40,587 nucleotides of DNA, from IMG/VR virus record IMGVR_UViG_3300022200_000124, positions 1 through 40,587 of that record; one strand, 5' to 3'. Position 1 is the stretch's first letter; the number at the start of each line of letters is the position of its first letter. Shown piece by piece: positions 33,001-40,466 of the stretch. Source of the DNA: a virus. Made by a program: the position numbers and the translations under genes. The notes below the pieces were generated by a model that saw only the letters and a program-made list of their open reading frames with translations, searched no databases and had not been told where the DNA came from.

Positions 33001-36000
33001 CGTTAAAATTAGCTCTCAGGCTCTTGCGGAAATGGAAGACGCTCATGCTTTCCGGTTCCTGCCAAAAGGGTTGACCGCCAAAAAAGACGGTATGCACCCT
33101 GATGACATGGCCCCAATTTACGGTTTTGAATCTGGCGACCAGATGCTTAAATCATTTATGGCGATGCCACAGGATAAAAACGGTAAATTCCTGACTCCTA
33201 AGCAGTTCGCCAAGGCTGAAGCAAAGCGGCGTATGCTTGAGGAGCATGGCGATATCATGAACGATGGCACAATGCAGGAGGAGGCATTGATTCGGGTTCA
33301 CTCTGAAAACCAGTCTAGGCTTATTGCCAAAGAGCTAAAGCACCTGATTATCCAGGAAGCCAAAAAATCCAACAGAGATGGTGGTTCTTCCAGGACGGTC
33401 ACCAACAAGATCGCCAAAGAGACAGCAAAGCGGTTGCTTGCTAAAAAGCCTGTTGGTCAGATTCTATCGCACCGTAAATATCTCAACGCAGAGATGAGGG
33501 CAGCAAAGCAGGCGATGGCTGCTACTCTCAAAGGTGATTTCAAGGCTGCTGCTGAAGCGAAGCAACGTCAACTATTGAATTTTCACCTTTACCGTGAAGC
33601 TCGCAATGCTGCTGCCAAGACCGAAAAGATGTCTGCTCGTTTGAGCAAGCTTAAACGTGATGTGATCAACCCAAAAGTGATCAACCCCGCTTTCATCAAA
33701 GAGGTTAAAACCATTTTGGCTGGTGTGAGTTTTGGCACCAAGGCTGGGCCTAAACGTCTTGATAGGCTGAAGGCTGAACAGGTACATGATTGGGCAGAAA
33801 AGCAAGAGAAGAAATACGGCGCTGCTTTCGATATCAGCCCTGAGCTTGATAAGGCTCTAGAGAATAATCACTATAAGGATATGGCATACAGTGAGTTCGA
33901 AGGACTGTATGACACGGTTAATAGTGTGATGGTGCAGGGCCGCAGATTCAGCGATAACGAGCGCAACGAGTTCAACGAATATGTCGCCGCTATGACTGAC
34001 AGCATCTATGCCAATGCCACTAAAGAGCTTTCCGAGCCTGATGAGGCTAAGTTTTTGCAAGGCGTCCGGTCTTGGGTAAAAGAGTTTATTGCCAACCATA
34101 GGCAGATTAACAGCTTGTCCCTAGAGCTTGATGGGTATGAAGAAGGCGGATTGATCACAACCAATATTTTCCGCAGGATTAAAGATGCTGATGATGCCTA
34201 CCTTGATCGAGGCATGAAGGCTTCAGAACGATTAAATGCTATTCTGTCTGTTTACGGCAGGGTCGATAAGATGAAGTTTTATAACAAGATGTTTATTCCT
34301 GAGCTTGGTCAAAGCTTGTCGCTTTCTGGTCGCTTGGCGTTTGCCCTCAATATGGGCAACGAAGGAAATGTCGAGGTTATGCAGAAACATTATTCTGATG
34401 TTCAGATTGATGCTATTCTAAAAACATTGACGGAAAAAGATTGGGATGTGGTTGAGGCTATATGGAAAGAGGTTGATAGCTACTGGAATGATACCGTTGA
34501 TGACAATGGCAACGTGATTGCAGAGGGCATATCTACTGTTGAAGAGCGAGTTACCGGAGTTAAGCCAAAGAAAGTAGAGGCAACTCCATTTGTCACGCCA
34601 TCAGGCCGCAAAGTTTCTGGTGGTTATTACCCGCTTGTCGCTGATCCGAGAACGTCTGATAAGGGGCGGAAGGATATGGAGGCTAAGGCATCGCTTGAAA
34701 ACCTTCTCGGTGGCGGACACTCCAAGGCAACAACGAAACACGGCAGCACTATTGAGCGCCAAGGCTTTGGACGGGAGAGAAAAATTCTCCTCGATGTCAG
34801 CGTTGCTTTCAATCATATCGATGGCGTGATCAAAGATATTGAGATGCGCGAGGCTGTGGTTGAGGTTCACAGAATTATTCAGTCGCCAGCATTTAAAGAA
34901 GCTGTGCAATCTGCGAAGGGGCTAGAATATCACCAGCAATTTGATAACTGGCTGAAAAATGTTGCAGGCGGCGACAAGCAGCCTATTGATCCAATAGAAA
35001 AACTGGTTTCTTACGCGAGGACAGGCGCTTCAATCGCTGAGATGGGTCTATCTCTTAGGACGATGCTTCAACAGCCATTTGGTATAACACAGACTATGGT
35101 GCTGATTGGCGAGGCAGCGACGATGAAAGGCGTTTGGGAGTTTGCCAGAGATCGCGGGGATGCGGCGAGGAAGGTCATGGAGCTTTCACCGTTTATGCGG
35201 AATCGTGGTGCAACCTTCAATCGTGATGTCAAAGATGCTCAGAAGCTTATTGGTGCTAAAGGACTGCATGATGATATCGTTAAGGCTAGCTTCTGGGGAA
35301 TCCAAAAGTTAGACATGGCGGTGTCGATACCAACTTGGCTAGGCGCATATGACAAGGCGCAGAAAGAAGGAAAAAACATCCCTGACTCGGTGGCGTTTGC
35401 TGACAGCATCGTTGCTCGTAGTCAAGGTTCCGGTTTGTCCCGCGATTTATCACAGAACCAGCAAGGCGGCGTGTGGAAAAAACTCTTCACGATGTTCTAC
35501 ACGTTTTTCAACGCCTACTACAATGTGCAGGTTGATCTTTACAAGCAAACAAACTTTCGAAGCTTCCCTCAGATTTTGAAATATGTGAAAAACCAGCTTT
35601 GGGTGACGGTTATTCCATCGCTTGTTGTCGATGCCTTGTTTAATGGTGGCCCGGAAGACGATGAGGAGTGGCCCTTGTGGGCGGCTTCTACGGTTGGAGG
35701 CTTCGCTGCTGGCGGAATTGTTCTAGCTCGCGATGTGGTCAATTCAGCGACAAGCGGGTACGGCTATCAGATCAGCCCCGTCCAAGGGTTCTTTGCTAAA
35801 CCTCTAGCGGCATTAGATCAAATCAAACAGGGAGAGGCCGACATCCAAGCGGCTAAGGCTATATTCATGGCTATCGGGTATTTAGCCCATGTTCCTGGCG
35901 CAAGAACGATGTCTCGCGCAGCCGATGTATTAGCTGATGAGGGTACGCAGAATCTTGATGAGTTTGAAGGCTGGTGGCGTTTGCTTGTCCAAGGTAAAGA

Positions 36001-36007
36001 AAAATAA
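27092..36007 (+). CDS. Giant polyvalent injected protein (T7 gp16 position)
   Basis: This 2971-residue protein is the largest in the genome and sits where T7 encodes the injected gp16. In order: a duplicated N-terminal peptide ELNT(S/T)GLELE (5-14, 36-45); hydrophobic stretches (about 180-400, with a GAGSEGAQEILENI motif); a ParB-like segment with GHEGRHRMIA (H936); an ADP-ribosyltransferase-like domain (YHGT at H1044, FYFT at Y1075, to about 1245); a Gp88-like cysteine domain (C1389, C1395, C1399 in CDPSTACATYC; C1567; C1601, C1604, C1612); a zinc metallopeptidase with HESGH (1754-1758) and a downstream EKWAETYEKYL; long helices; and a C-terminal region with membrane-like segments (about 2830-2900). 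This domain mix fits the polyvalent proteins of phages and conjugative elements, which enter the cell with the DNA and act on host defences. Substrates are unknown. Confidence 0.88.
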   Translation: MAGIELNTSGLELEEDDQEGLAAPFEPSTTGSNVFELNTTGLELEGGDSDAQRHKTRDAVKIPPVQYKADKTAADEVGVDVGTVQRDNGELKREARAREIARTVETAPATKAWISRDDNINYAHDDVDNLSAIEKAWDWYTEEYLWGAMGAAGKSVIEFKDDVSVNPEQVPLGLASGAITALASSVHGIGSAKEALDRLISRPIDAILDTITGTEFDSAEYRKNLPLLSRGLINVTEPVKEFADELRPKDSGFAFDVSSGLGQMATQITVALLSGSVSSATSLGMLFGQGSDIQADMVKEAGKEGDIGADIAVLGGGVITALTEKYGLENLLKRIPDKVKGKIYQVLAGAGSEGAQEILENIAHNLAAFALYNPDQKLFDADTLYEGGVGATVGGITSAMIGGARVVGDRRRAKKRTEAIKDLNSKESNLRQTSPEKYAAAQGEFMRKSGIEDVEIDAEGVKVLFQDMPDFDLVDAQEVQEAISTGGTITMSPEQYWSLPQDVVDKIAPNTSFTAGEMTEQELTEVDELVKEFGGPITEDEVAAAQESISSEDVIFQEVYDQLITAGATDTDARPKAEQMAAVFNIFGERAGIDPLKVAERFMPSIRKKLPEFYTSYTPDAQDYLLERVKRAAAQPTEQTALGETLLEFIAKRGGIVDPNGEFDAADMATWQKANPFIGKLLREAPENLGAALFDGTIPENIKDLSINDVRIAAEEAGYLEEGSEDNDLLNAISEELQGRPVHSLKEQDPEALAEAESIAELLEYLERNDIPLDLPTREIKARIAALEETRRDSDVELKQDQDLLAELLAEFEDIPSIPGQTIDEAIQETHKANFEKLKNFRDEFVKKHGNRDGVAAWNDERIDDEIADIEHVSGNRTKGQIGFVDPLDFLMATSGSAKGAQRISDEAGDLRVDDLRGERVSPYLNIDNNGKIFGHEGRHRMIALAKAGVKRAPVMIRHLDGEYKSFKFSKKESFQGQEFSTGESLPVEINDLYSAEFGQMQNIKDAMPSDPQVLFQPGNPAFDAWFGDSKVVDENGEPLVVYHGTKATVDDDFAFDPKKQSDETRLSQQGVGFYFTENKKQASGYGKPEAMYLSVQNPLELKRGDNQNITRDMAIELFSRGNNAFFYDRWIDFQTGVDTHGMSLSEKAAVFVDYIMEARGSADGTDKLLVKEIKRAYKSYGDDNGYTQMLSDFIEVTGFDGAVEKINDDTTVYTAISPTQIKSVNNRGTFDPNDARILYQEAQSTVFFQKAAKEDKISITLGNLDYVKENYPDHYASIEAQLGKMTATEAKRVRDTLEAHKGTQWSLAAIRSLVIRDILHRSRDGQSIDDIADGKFWSVEEKVDWRNTSIVKAFAGGPEQIVIKAQGYNFFGNNRKAENDFSGSFLNCDPSTACATYCYSAGGSGGAPNGLMKAEFTEYMANNHPDVLADRLSVYAHLPAGLNGLALRMNEKGDLSEAQLKLIKELNKRGIRLQIFSKRPEHLRKVSDFNWRSLSIDETNMDKALDNPDLSIALIVTDNLPADFVSKIKDRLNVVLPVNLKGNSWTREQVLRMYPESKKEVSNALCPVEAGKKSIGTKDTTFATVISGLKKQSGTKYWTCTACDKLGSAGCFHGKNKSETVRKAANHFAATEHQSEADANKIRSSIEMNLFALLEEKEIDRGQLEDILGILNGKPEGSQREPNPSAAEVSTLGDIEGSTVDEGGRREAGSLAGGTELEQREKDEARGSIVFGENLDEIVINLFKAENLSTFLHESGHLYLEMMSELSQLDSASQGLKDDMATVRDWLGVAPGESFTTEHHEKWAETYEKYLMEGNAPSVKLLSAFAKFSSWLSVIYKKFGLRRADLNDDIRGVMDRMLASESEIEQARGFASMEPLFADAEQMGVTQEQFEKYILDKERAQEAQTAELVARTLQDVKRENTKWWNAEEKATAKIIEAELDEDVTWRAMFTIRRNKLPSGEPLPAYLPEGVKISSQALAEMEDAHAFRFLPKGLTAKKDGMHPDDMAPIYGFESGDQMLKSFMAMPQDKNGKFLTPKQFAKAEAKRRMLEEHGDIMNDGTMQEEALIRVHSENQSRLIAKELKHLIIQEAKKSNRDGGSSRTVTNKIAKETAKRLLAKKPVGQILSHRKYLNAEMRAAKQAMAATLKGDFKAAAEAKQRQLLNFHLYREARNAAAKTEKMSARLSKLKRDVINPKVINPAFIKEVKTILAGVSFGTKAGPKRLDRLKAEQVHDWAEKQEKKYGAAFDISPELDKALENNHYKDMAYSEFEGLYDTVNSVMVQGRRFSDNERNEFNEYVAAMTDSIYANATKELSEPDEAKFLQGVRSWVKEFIANHRQINSLSLELDGYEEGGLITTNIFRRIKDADDAYLDRGMKASERLNAILSVYGRVDKMKFYNKMFIPELGQSLSLSGRLAFALNMGNEGNVEVMQKHYSDVQIDAILKTLTEKDWDVVEAIWKEVDSYWNDTVDDNGNVIAEGISTVEERVTGVKPKKVEATPFVTPSGRKVSGGYYPLVADPRTSDKGRKDMEAKASLENLLGGGHSKATTKHGSTIERQGFGRERKILLDVSVAFNHIDGVIKDIEMREAVVEVHRIIQSPAFKEAVQSAKGLEYHQQFDNWLKNVAGGDKQPIDPIEKLVSYARTGASIAEMGLSLRTMLQQPFGITQTMVLIGEAATMKGVWEFARDRGDAARKVMELSPFMRNRGATFNRDVKDAQKLIGAKGLHDDIVKASFWGIQKLDMAVSIPTWLGAYDKAQKEGKNIPDSVAFADSIVARSQGSGLSRDLSQNQQGGVWKKLFTMFYTFFNAYYNVQVDLYKQTNFRSFPQILKYVKNQLWVTVIPSLVVDALFNGGPEDDEEWPLWAASTVGGFAAGGIVLARDVVNSATSGYGYQISPVQGFFAKPLAALDQIKQGEADIQAAKAIFMAIGYLAHVPGARTMSRAADVLADEGTQNLDEFEGWWRLLVQGKEK

Positions 36008-36056
36008 CCACTCAGCCAAATATAGTGTATAAATTTACAAACAAGAGGATTGATTG

Positions 36057-37424
36057 ATGACAATCGCCAACGAAGATAGCAGGACTGGACCGTACAACGG
36101 CAACGACAGTACGACTGTTTTTGCGTATGACTTCAAGACACTTGACGAAGATCATCTCGTAGTCACGCTAACGAGCGCTGCTGGCGTTGATACGGTGCAG
36201 ACTATCACGACGCATTATACGGTTTCCGGCGTCGGTGACGAGGGCGGCGGTAACGTGACGATGGTTACTGCCCCAGCCTCCGGCGAGAAGCTCACAATCA
36301 CTAGGTCTGTCCCATTAACTCAGGGACTCGCCCTTCAGAACCGACGCGCAACAGAGCCTGCTACGCTTGAAACGGCTTATGATAAGGGCGTCCAAATCAG
36401 CCAGGATTTAAAAGAAGTCCAAGACCGTACTTTAAAGTTCACGGTTGCCGCCAATCTCACATCTTTTGATACGACTATACCTGCCCCTGCTGCATCAAAA
36501 GCTATCGCCATCAATGCTACCAATGATGGGTTTACTCTTGTTGATGAGCCGTCTGCGGCTGCGGCTGCTGCGGCGGTAAGTGCTGCTGCTGCGGCTGTAT
36601 CCGAGACTAACGCGGCGACCAGTGAAACCAACGCGGCGACTATTGCGGCTACCCTCACCGGGGCAACATCTACTACGTCACTGGTCATTGGCACAGGTGC
36701 GAAGGTGTTCACAGTCGCATCAGGTTTAGGCTTCCAGGACGGCGATTGGGTATTGATAACCTCTGACGCTGACCCGGATGCTAATTACATGCATGGGCCG
36801 ATTACCACGTACACCGGCACGACAATGACTGTCGGGGTGGATAATATCGGCGGGTCTGGGACATTAGCGGATTGGACTATTCGCAGGTCTGGGACTCGAG
36901 GTGCCGTTGGCGCAACCGGTGCGACAGGTCCAGCCGGTTCGGGGGATGTTGTAGGACCGGCATCTGCTACAGATAGTAGCCTAGCTAGGTTCGACGGTAC
37001 TACTGGTAAACTTTTAAAGGACGGCGCAGTTATAGGAACTGATGTTCAAGCCTATGATGCAGACACAGTGAAGAAAGACGTTGCCAATGTATTTACCGCG
37101 CAACAAACCCCTCTATCAGCCGCTCTTACCTATAACGCTACTCAGACCTGGGATTGCGGTGCCGCTCAGGATGCAACATTAACATTAACAGGCAACGTAA
37201 CAACTTTCTCAGCACCAACTAATCAGGTTGCAGGAAGTTACTACGTCTTGCGCCTGAATGTCGGAACAGGACCGTATTCTGTGAGCGCTTGGAACAGCGC
37301 ATTTAAATGGCCCGCTGCAACTGCCCCGACGCTTTCTGCTGGTGCTAGTGACATTGACATTTTAACTTTCCGTTCTGATGGCACGAACATGGAATTAATA
37401 GGGCTTTCTCAAGATGTTTCTTAG
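36057..37424 (+). CDS. Tail fibre / tailspike-type protein
   Basis: The 455-residue protein starts at ATG 36057 (AGAGGA, spacing 7). The N-terminal part (DSRTGPYNGNDSTTVFAYDFKT, split by short turns) is the virion-attachment domain of T7 gp17-like fibres. Near residues 170-200 there is an Ala-rich coil with SETNAATSETNAAT heptads. A short collagen-like run (GAVGATGATGPAGSG) follows, then a beta domain ending in the DILTFRSDGTNMELIGLSQD typical of fibres. It probably binds the host surface. The gene overlaps the lectin-like gene by 11 bases. Confidence 0.85.
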   Translation: MTIANEDSRTGPYNGNDSTTVFAYDFKTLDEDHLVVTLTSAAGVDTVQTITTHYTVSGVGDEGGGNVTMVTAPASGEKLTITRSVPLTQGLALQNRRATEPATLETAYDKGVQISQDLKEVQDRTLKFTVAANLTSFDTTIPAPAASKAIAINATNDGFTLVDEPSAAAAAAAVSAAAAAVSETNAATSETNAATIAATLTGATSTTSLVIGTGAKVFTVASGLGFQDGDWVLITSDADPDANYMHGPITTYTGTTMTVGVDNIGGSGTLADWTIRRSGTRGAVGATGATGPAGSGDVVGPASATDSSLARFDGTTGKLLKDGAVIGTDVQAYDADTVKKDVANVFTAQQTPLSAALTYNATQTWDCGAAQDATLTLTGNVTTFSAPTNQVAGSYYVLRLNVGTGPYSVSAWNSAFKWPAATAPTLSAGASDIDILTFRSDGTNMELIGLSQDVS

Positions 37425-38157
37425 ACACGGCGGTTTTTTGCCGTCCTCACTATTTGATAATACTAAGTCTATCTTGGCGAATGCTTCTGGTGAGTACTTA
37501 GTTAAGTCCGATTTCGGCGCTGCTTCTGACGGCAAAAAGGGCACTGTTAACTACTGGTTTTATGCTAATAACGTAGGCACCCCGACAACTCAGGCTCATT
37601 ATGCCGCCAACTCATCGGGAACGAATGCAGACGAAGACAGCTTCAACTATGTCAACGGCGGGAGCTTACAATTCACACAAGAGTTTGCGGCAACGATTGG
37701 TGGTCAGCACAGATACACGCAAGCACTATCCACTTCAACGTGGTACCAAATAACCGTACAGTATGACCGTTCCAACGGGACCACTGCCGACCGGATGAAG
37801 TTCTTTGTGAATGGTACAGAGATAACACCTCCAACTGTTGATGCCGGTATATCTGACGTAGTTATGCGATGGGCTGCCGCGAGCAACCAAAGCATGATCG
37901 GTGCCACGCCTAATGACACGTCGGGGCAAAGGATAGACGGATTGATCCACCAGTTCTCTTACTGTGACGGTCAACTAAACGCCCCGTCTGCTTACGCATC
38001 TGGTGGATTACCTATCGATATATCAGGATTGACCTTTGGCAATAACGGCTTTTGGCTTCAATTTTTAGACAGTGGCGACCTTGGCGCTGATAGCTCTGGA
38101 AATGACAACCATTTCACCAATAACGGCGTAACGCAATCCACAACAGTACCAACGTAG
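37414..38157 (+). CDS. LamG/concanavalin-like receptor-binding protein
   Basis: The 247-residue protein is a beta-sandwich of the LamG/concanavalin type: VNYWFYANN, a STWYQITVQYDRSNG strand pair, MKFFVNGTEI, QRIDGLIHQFSYCDGQ, and the end GFWLQFLDSGDLGADSSGNDN, a motif common in phage tail receptor proteins. It starts 11 bases before the fibre gene ends and has a weak ribosome binding site, so it is probably translated by coupling and may assemble on the fibre tip. Carbohydrate binding is likely but inferred. Confidence 0.8.
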   Translation: MFLRHGGFLPSSLFDNTKSILANASGEYLVKSDFGAASDGKKGTVNYWFYANNVGTPTTQAHYAANSSGTNADEDSFNYVNGGSLQFTQEFAATIGGQHRYTQALSTSTWYQITVQYDRSNGTTADRMKFFVNGTEITPPTVDAGISDVVMRWAAASNQSMIGATPNDTSGQRIDGLIHQFSYCDGQLNAPSAYASGGLPIDISGLTFGNNGFWLQFLDSGDLGADSSGNDNHFTNNGVTQSTTVPT

Positions 38158-38165
38158 AGGCCATT

Positions 38166-38804
38166 ATGAAACACGTACTTTTAACAAAACTCGATGCCGG
38201 TTCGTATGGCTTACCTATCCTTTGGGAAGGGGCAAGGGTCAACAAGGAACTCAATGCCATATTGGGTGCCACTCTTTCTAATGATGTATTCCGTAACGGA
38301 ACGGCTCATTTGTTTGGTTTATACTCGTTAGATGAACCTTCTCCCCCAGAAGGTAAAATGGCTGTAGGTGAAAAGTCTGAAACCTTTGATGGTGCGAAAG
38401 TCACTCGTGCCGCCACGTGGCAAGATGATCCTGACTATGTAGCACCTATCACTTACACTCCGCTAGAACTGATGAAGCAAGTCAAACGTCAAGAGCTTGC
38501 CTCTGCTCGTTACGAGGAAGAAGTCGGCGGGCTTGATGTGAACGGCGTCACAGTAGCCACTGATCGCGAGAGCCAGACCAAACTTGTAGCTGCGCGTATC
38601 GTAGCCAAAGAAGATCCTGAGTACACACTGACCTGGAAAGCTGATAACGGCTTCGTCATGCTTACAAGCCCGACAATCATTTTTCTGGCTGATGCTGTGT
38701 TGGTGTTCATTAAAGGGCTGTTTGAGAAAGAGGCCATGAAAGATGCTGCTGTAACTGCGGCGCTGACAGTCGAAGACGTTAATGCCATAACCTGGACAGA
38801 ATAA
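38166..38804 (+). CDS. DUF4376 tail-fibre-associated protein
   Basis: The 212-residue protein has a C-terminal DUF4376 domain, usually found in phage tail fibre or fibre assembly proteins: VKRQELASARYEEEVGGLDV, ATDRESQTKLVAARI, then TWKADNGFVML and a helical end. The N-terminal half (about 1-95) is beta-rich and unassigned. It follows the two receptor-binding genes directly, which supports a role in fibre assembly or as a chaperone. Confidence 0.82.
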   Translation: MKHVLLTKLDAGSYGLPILWEGARVNKELNAILGATLSNDVFRNGTAHLFGLYSLDEPSPPEGKMAVGEKSETFDGAKVTRAATWQDDPDYVAPITYTPLELMKQVKRQELASARYEEEVGGLDVNGVTVATDRESQTKLVAARIVAKEDPEYTLTWKADNGFVMLTSPTIIFLADAVLVFIKGLFEKEAMKDAAVTAALTVEDVNAITWTE

Positions 38805-38837
38805 TAAAACAATAATCCCATACTGAGGGCTGAGAAC

Positions 38838-39122
38838 ATGGAAACGAAACCGCAACACCACAAGAGGTGTTTTGAAGATCATAAGGAGTATTGCGTCATG
38901 GCAGAAGACGCTGCCGATGCTGCGGTGAAGAAAGTTTTCGCCATCCTCGGTGTGGATATTGATAATCCCAAAGAGGTCGAGGCGTTCCGCGAAGATTTGC
39001 GGTTTGGCAAAACGCTGCGGATTGTGGCGAACAAGTTTTTGCTAGGTGTTGTTGGTGCTGCGGCCATCGGCTTAGTAGGTGCTATTTGGTATGGTATACA
39101 AGGAAAGCTAGGAGTTAAATAA
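38838..39122 (+). CDS. Single-pass membrane protein of the lysis region
   Basis: The 94-residue protein has a soluble N-terminus (with AVKKVFAILGVDIDNPKEVEAFREDL, about 27-52) and one membrane segment near the C-terminus (LLGVVGAAAIGLVGAIWYGI, 68-87). Such a small protein is common at the start of lysis cassettes in alphaproteobacterial phages. It could be a holin-like or accessory protein. The one shared base (TAATG) with the next gene suggests coupling. Confidence 0.7.
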   Translation: METKPQHHKRCFEDHKEYCVMAEDAADAAVKKVFAILGVDIDNPKEVEAFREDLRFGKTLRIVANKFLLGVVGAAAIGLVGAIWYGIQGKLGVK

Positions 39123-39346
39123 TGACTAGCGTAATTGACCAACAACATACGAAGATTACCTTGGGCCTCGCCATAACTGTTGTTGCTGCAATTGCTGGTA
39201 TTGCTTACGAGGCTGGCGAACTAGACAACCGCATACAAAACCTTGAAACCAGCAAGTCGGCGATGTGGGCTAAGTTATCAAAGACCGAGCAAATGGCCCA
39301 GGACATAGCCGTGATCAAGGCGGCTGTTGAGCGGTTGGAGAAATGA
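39122..39346 (+). CDS. Membrane-anchored coiled-coil protein (spanin/holin-like)
   Basis: The 74-residue protein has an N-terminal membrane segment (ITLGLAITVVAAIAGIAYEA, 12-31) and a C-terminal coiled coil (LDNRIQNLETSKSAMWAKL, then IAVIKAAVERLEK). This layout fits an inner-membrane spanin-like or other lysis accessory protein. It lies between two other small membrane genes before the endolysin. No lipoprotein partner is evident. Confidence 0.7.
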   Translation: MTSVIDQQHTKITLGLAITVVAAIAGIAYEAGELDNRIQNLETSKSAMWAKLSKTEQMAQDIAVIKAAVERLEK

Positions 39347-39347
39347 C

Positions 39348-39458
39348 ATGGCAGGTTTTACGGAAGCTGAAGTGCTGGCTCTGTCAATTGCGATATGGGC
39401 AGTGGCCGCCGTGTCAATCATTAGGTTTTGTAAGAAGCGGGAGAGACTGTCCAAATGA
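39348..39458 (+). CDS. Small membrane protein (36 aa) of the lysis region
   Basis: ATG 39348 follows GGAG at spacing about 8 and starts right after the previous stop; its stop (TGA 39456-39458) overlaps the endolysin start. The product has one hydrophobic segment (about 9-26) and a basic C-terminus (CKKRERLSK). It may be a small holin or spanin partner. The tight gene spacing supports expression. Confidence 0.7.
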   Translation: MAGFTEAEVLALSIAIWAVAAVSIIRFCKKRERLSK

Positions 39459-39838
39459 CCGAATGGAACCCTGATACCACACCCAATTTTACGTTCGAGG
39501 AAATGTCTTGTCGGTGCCCTAACTGCAACGGTGAGGTCCACATGAAGCAAGAATTTATGGAAAAGCTCCAAGCCATGAGGACGATGCTAGGGCCGATCAA
39601 AATCAATTCAGGATACCGGTGTCGCAAGCACCCGGAAGAGGCCAAGAAGGATAATCCTGGGGCGCATAACCAAGGCCTAGCTGCGGATATCCAGGCTACT
39701 GATGGTTACACTAGGTTCAAGGTTCTCCAGGCTGCGTTCCGATGCCAGATGCAGGGTATCGGTATAGCTAATTCGTTTATTCACGTAGACGATGGGCATG
39801 AGTTTGCGCCACGTCCAACACAATGGAATTACTCATGA
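39455..39838 (+). CDS. Peptidase M15-type endolysin
   Basis: The 127-residue protein is an M15 (VanY/DacA-like) peptidase that cleaves peptide cross-links of peptidoglycan. The zinc ligands are visible: H71 in PGAHNQGLAADI, D78 in the same motif, and H110 in FIHVDDG, after the INSGYRCRKHPE strand (50-61). An extra CRCPNC (19-24) may hold a structural zinc. It overlaps the holin gene start (ATGA). There is no signal peptide, so release depends on the holin. Confidence 0.92.
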   Translation: MTEWNPDTTPNFTFEEMSCRCPNCNGEVHMKQEFMEKLQAMRTMLGPIKINSGYRCRKHPEEAKKDNPGAHNQGLAADIQATDGYTRFKVLQAAFRCQMQGIGIANSFIHVDDGHEFAPRPTQWNYS

Positions 39839-40242
39839 TCGGATTACTCACCGCCGCCCTTCCTATTATTGGAAACCTGCTTGACGATGTTATCGAAACC
39901 GACGAAGAGAAAGCAAAAGCGAAGGCAAAGTTATTGAAGCTTCAGCAAGATGGGGCTTTGAAGGATATGGAAGTTCGGTTATCTGCAATTCTTGCCGAGG
40001 CGCAAAGCAGCGACCCGTGGACGAGCAGAGCAAGACCAACCTTCCTTTACGTAATCTATATCCTGATCCTGGCGAGTATTCCGATGGGTGTCGTCTGGGC
40101 GTTTGCGCCTGATGTTGCATTGTCATTCACCGATGGCTTTACAAGTTGGCTCCACGCTATTCCTGACAGCCTTTACACCCTGTTCGGTGCTGGTTATCTT
40201 GGCTACGCCGGGGCGAGGACTGTTGATAAGTTGAAGAAATGA
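39835..40242 (+). CDS. 3TM-type phage holin
   Basis: The 135-residue protein has hydrophobic segments (about 2-14, PTFLYVIYILILASIPMGVV, and LYTLFGAGYLGYAGAR) and a helical acidic part (ETDEEKAKAKAKLL), typical of the 3TM-type holin superfamily with its SARPTFLYV-like motif (here SRARPTFLYV). The start at ATG 39835 overlaps the endolysin stop; ATG 39823 is the alternative. It sets the time of lysis by permeabilising the inner membrane. Confidence 0.85.
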   Translation: MIGLLTAALPIIGNLLDDVIETDEEKAKAKAKLLKLQQDGALKDMEVRLSAILAEAQSSDPWTSRARPTFLYVIYILILASIPMGVVWAFAPDVALSFTDGFTSWLHAIPDSLYTLFGAGYLGYAGARTVDKLKK

Positions 40243-40271
40243 CCTTCACTGAAAGGCGTTAAGGTTTGGAA

Positions 40272-40293
40272 GGATAAGGGTTAACCTTTATCC
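40272..40293. terminator. Hairpin at the convergence of the two operons
   Basis: GGATAAGGG-TTAA-CCTTTATCC forms a 9-bp stem (one G-U) with a 4-base loop in the 45-base gap between the holin gene and the leftward operon end; it overlaps the stop of the minus gene. There is no strong T tract, so it may be a bidirectional but weak terminator. Confidence 0.55.
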
Positions 40294-40452
40294 ATCTAGT
40301 TTCCGCGCCAACATCGGCGGTGGGTCGGCTAGTATTTTGCAAATGGCTTGTAAGCTTATATCGACGCGCTTTCCATCGGGGCTAGTTAAAATTTTAGGGT
40401 CCAGTTTTGCTAAAGCGATGTGGACTAGGTTTTCTGGGGGCCATTCAGACAA
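40288..40452 (-). CDS. Small hypothetical protein with TTG start (54 aa)
   Basis: TTG 40452-40450 is preceded by AGGAGG at 8 bases, a strong site that decides this non-ATG start; the frame ends at TAA 40290-40288. The product (SEWPPENLVHIALAKLDPKIL, with DGKRVDISLQAICKIL) is a small soluble helical protein. It is the last gene of the leftward operon, 14 bases after the stop of the junction-spanning gene. No family recognised. Confidence 0.7.
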   Translation of the reverse strand: MSEWPPENLVHIALAKLDPKILTSPDGKRVDISLQAICKILADPPPMLARKLDG

Positions 40453-40466
40453 GTTCAAATCCTCCT

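Noticed and set aside
40243-40290. Attachment site (attP) next to the convergent ends
   Set aside because: The only integrase-like gene is the small serine recombinase at 6834; the hairpin at 40272 has no core repeat elsewhere that I could see.
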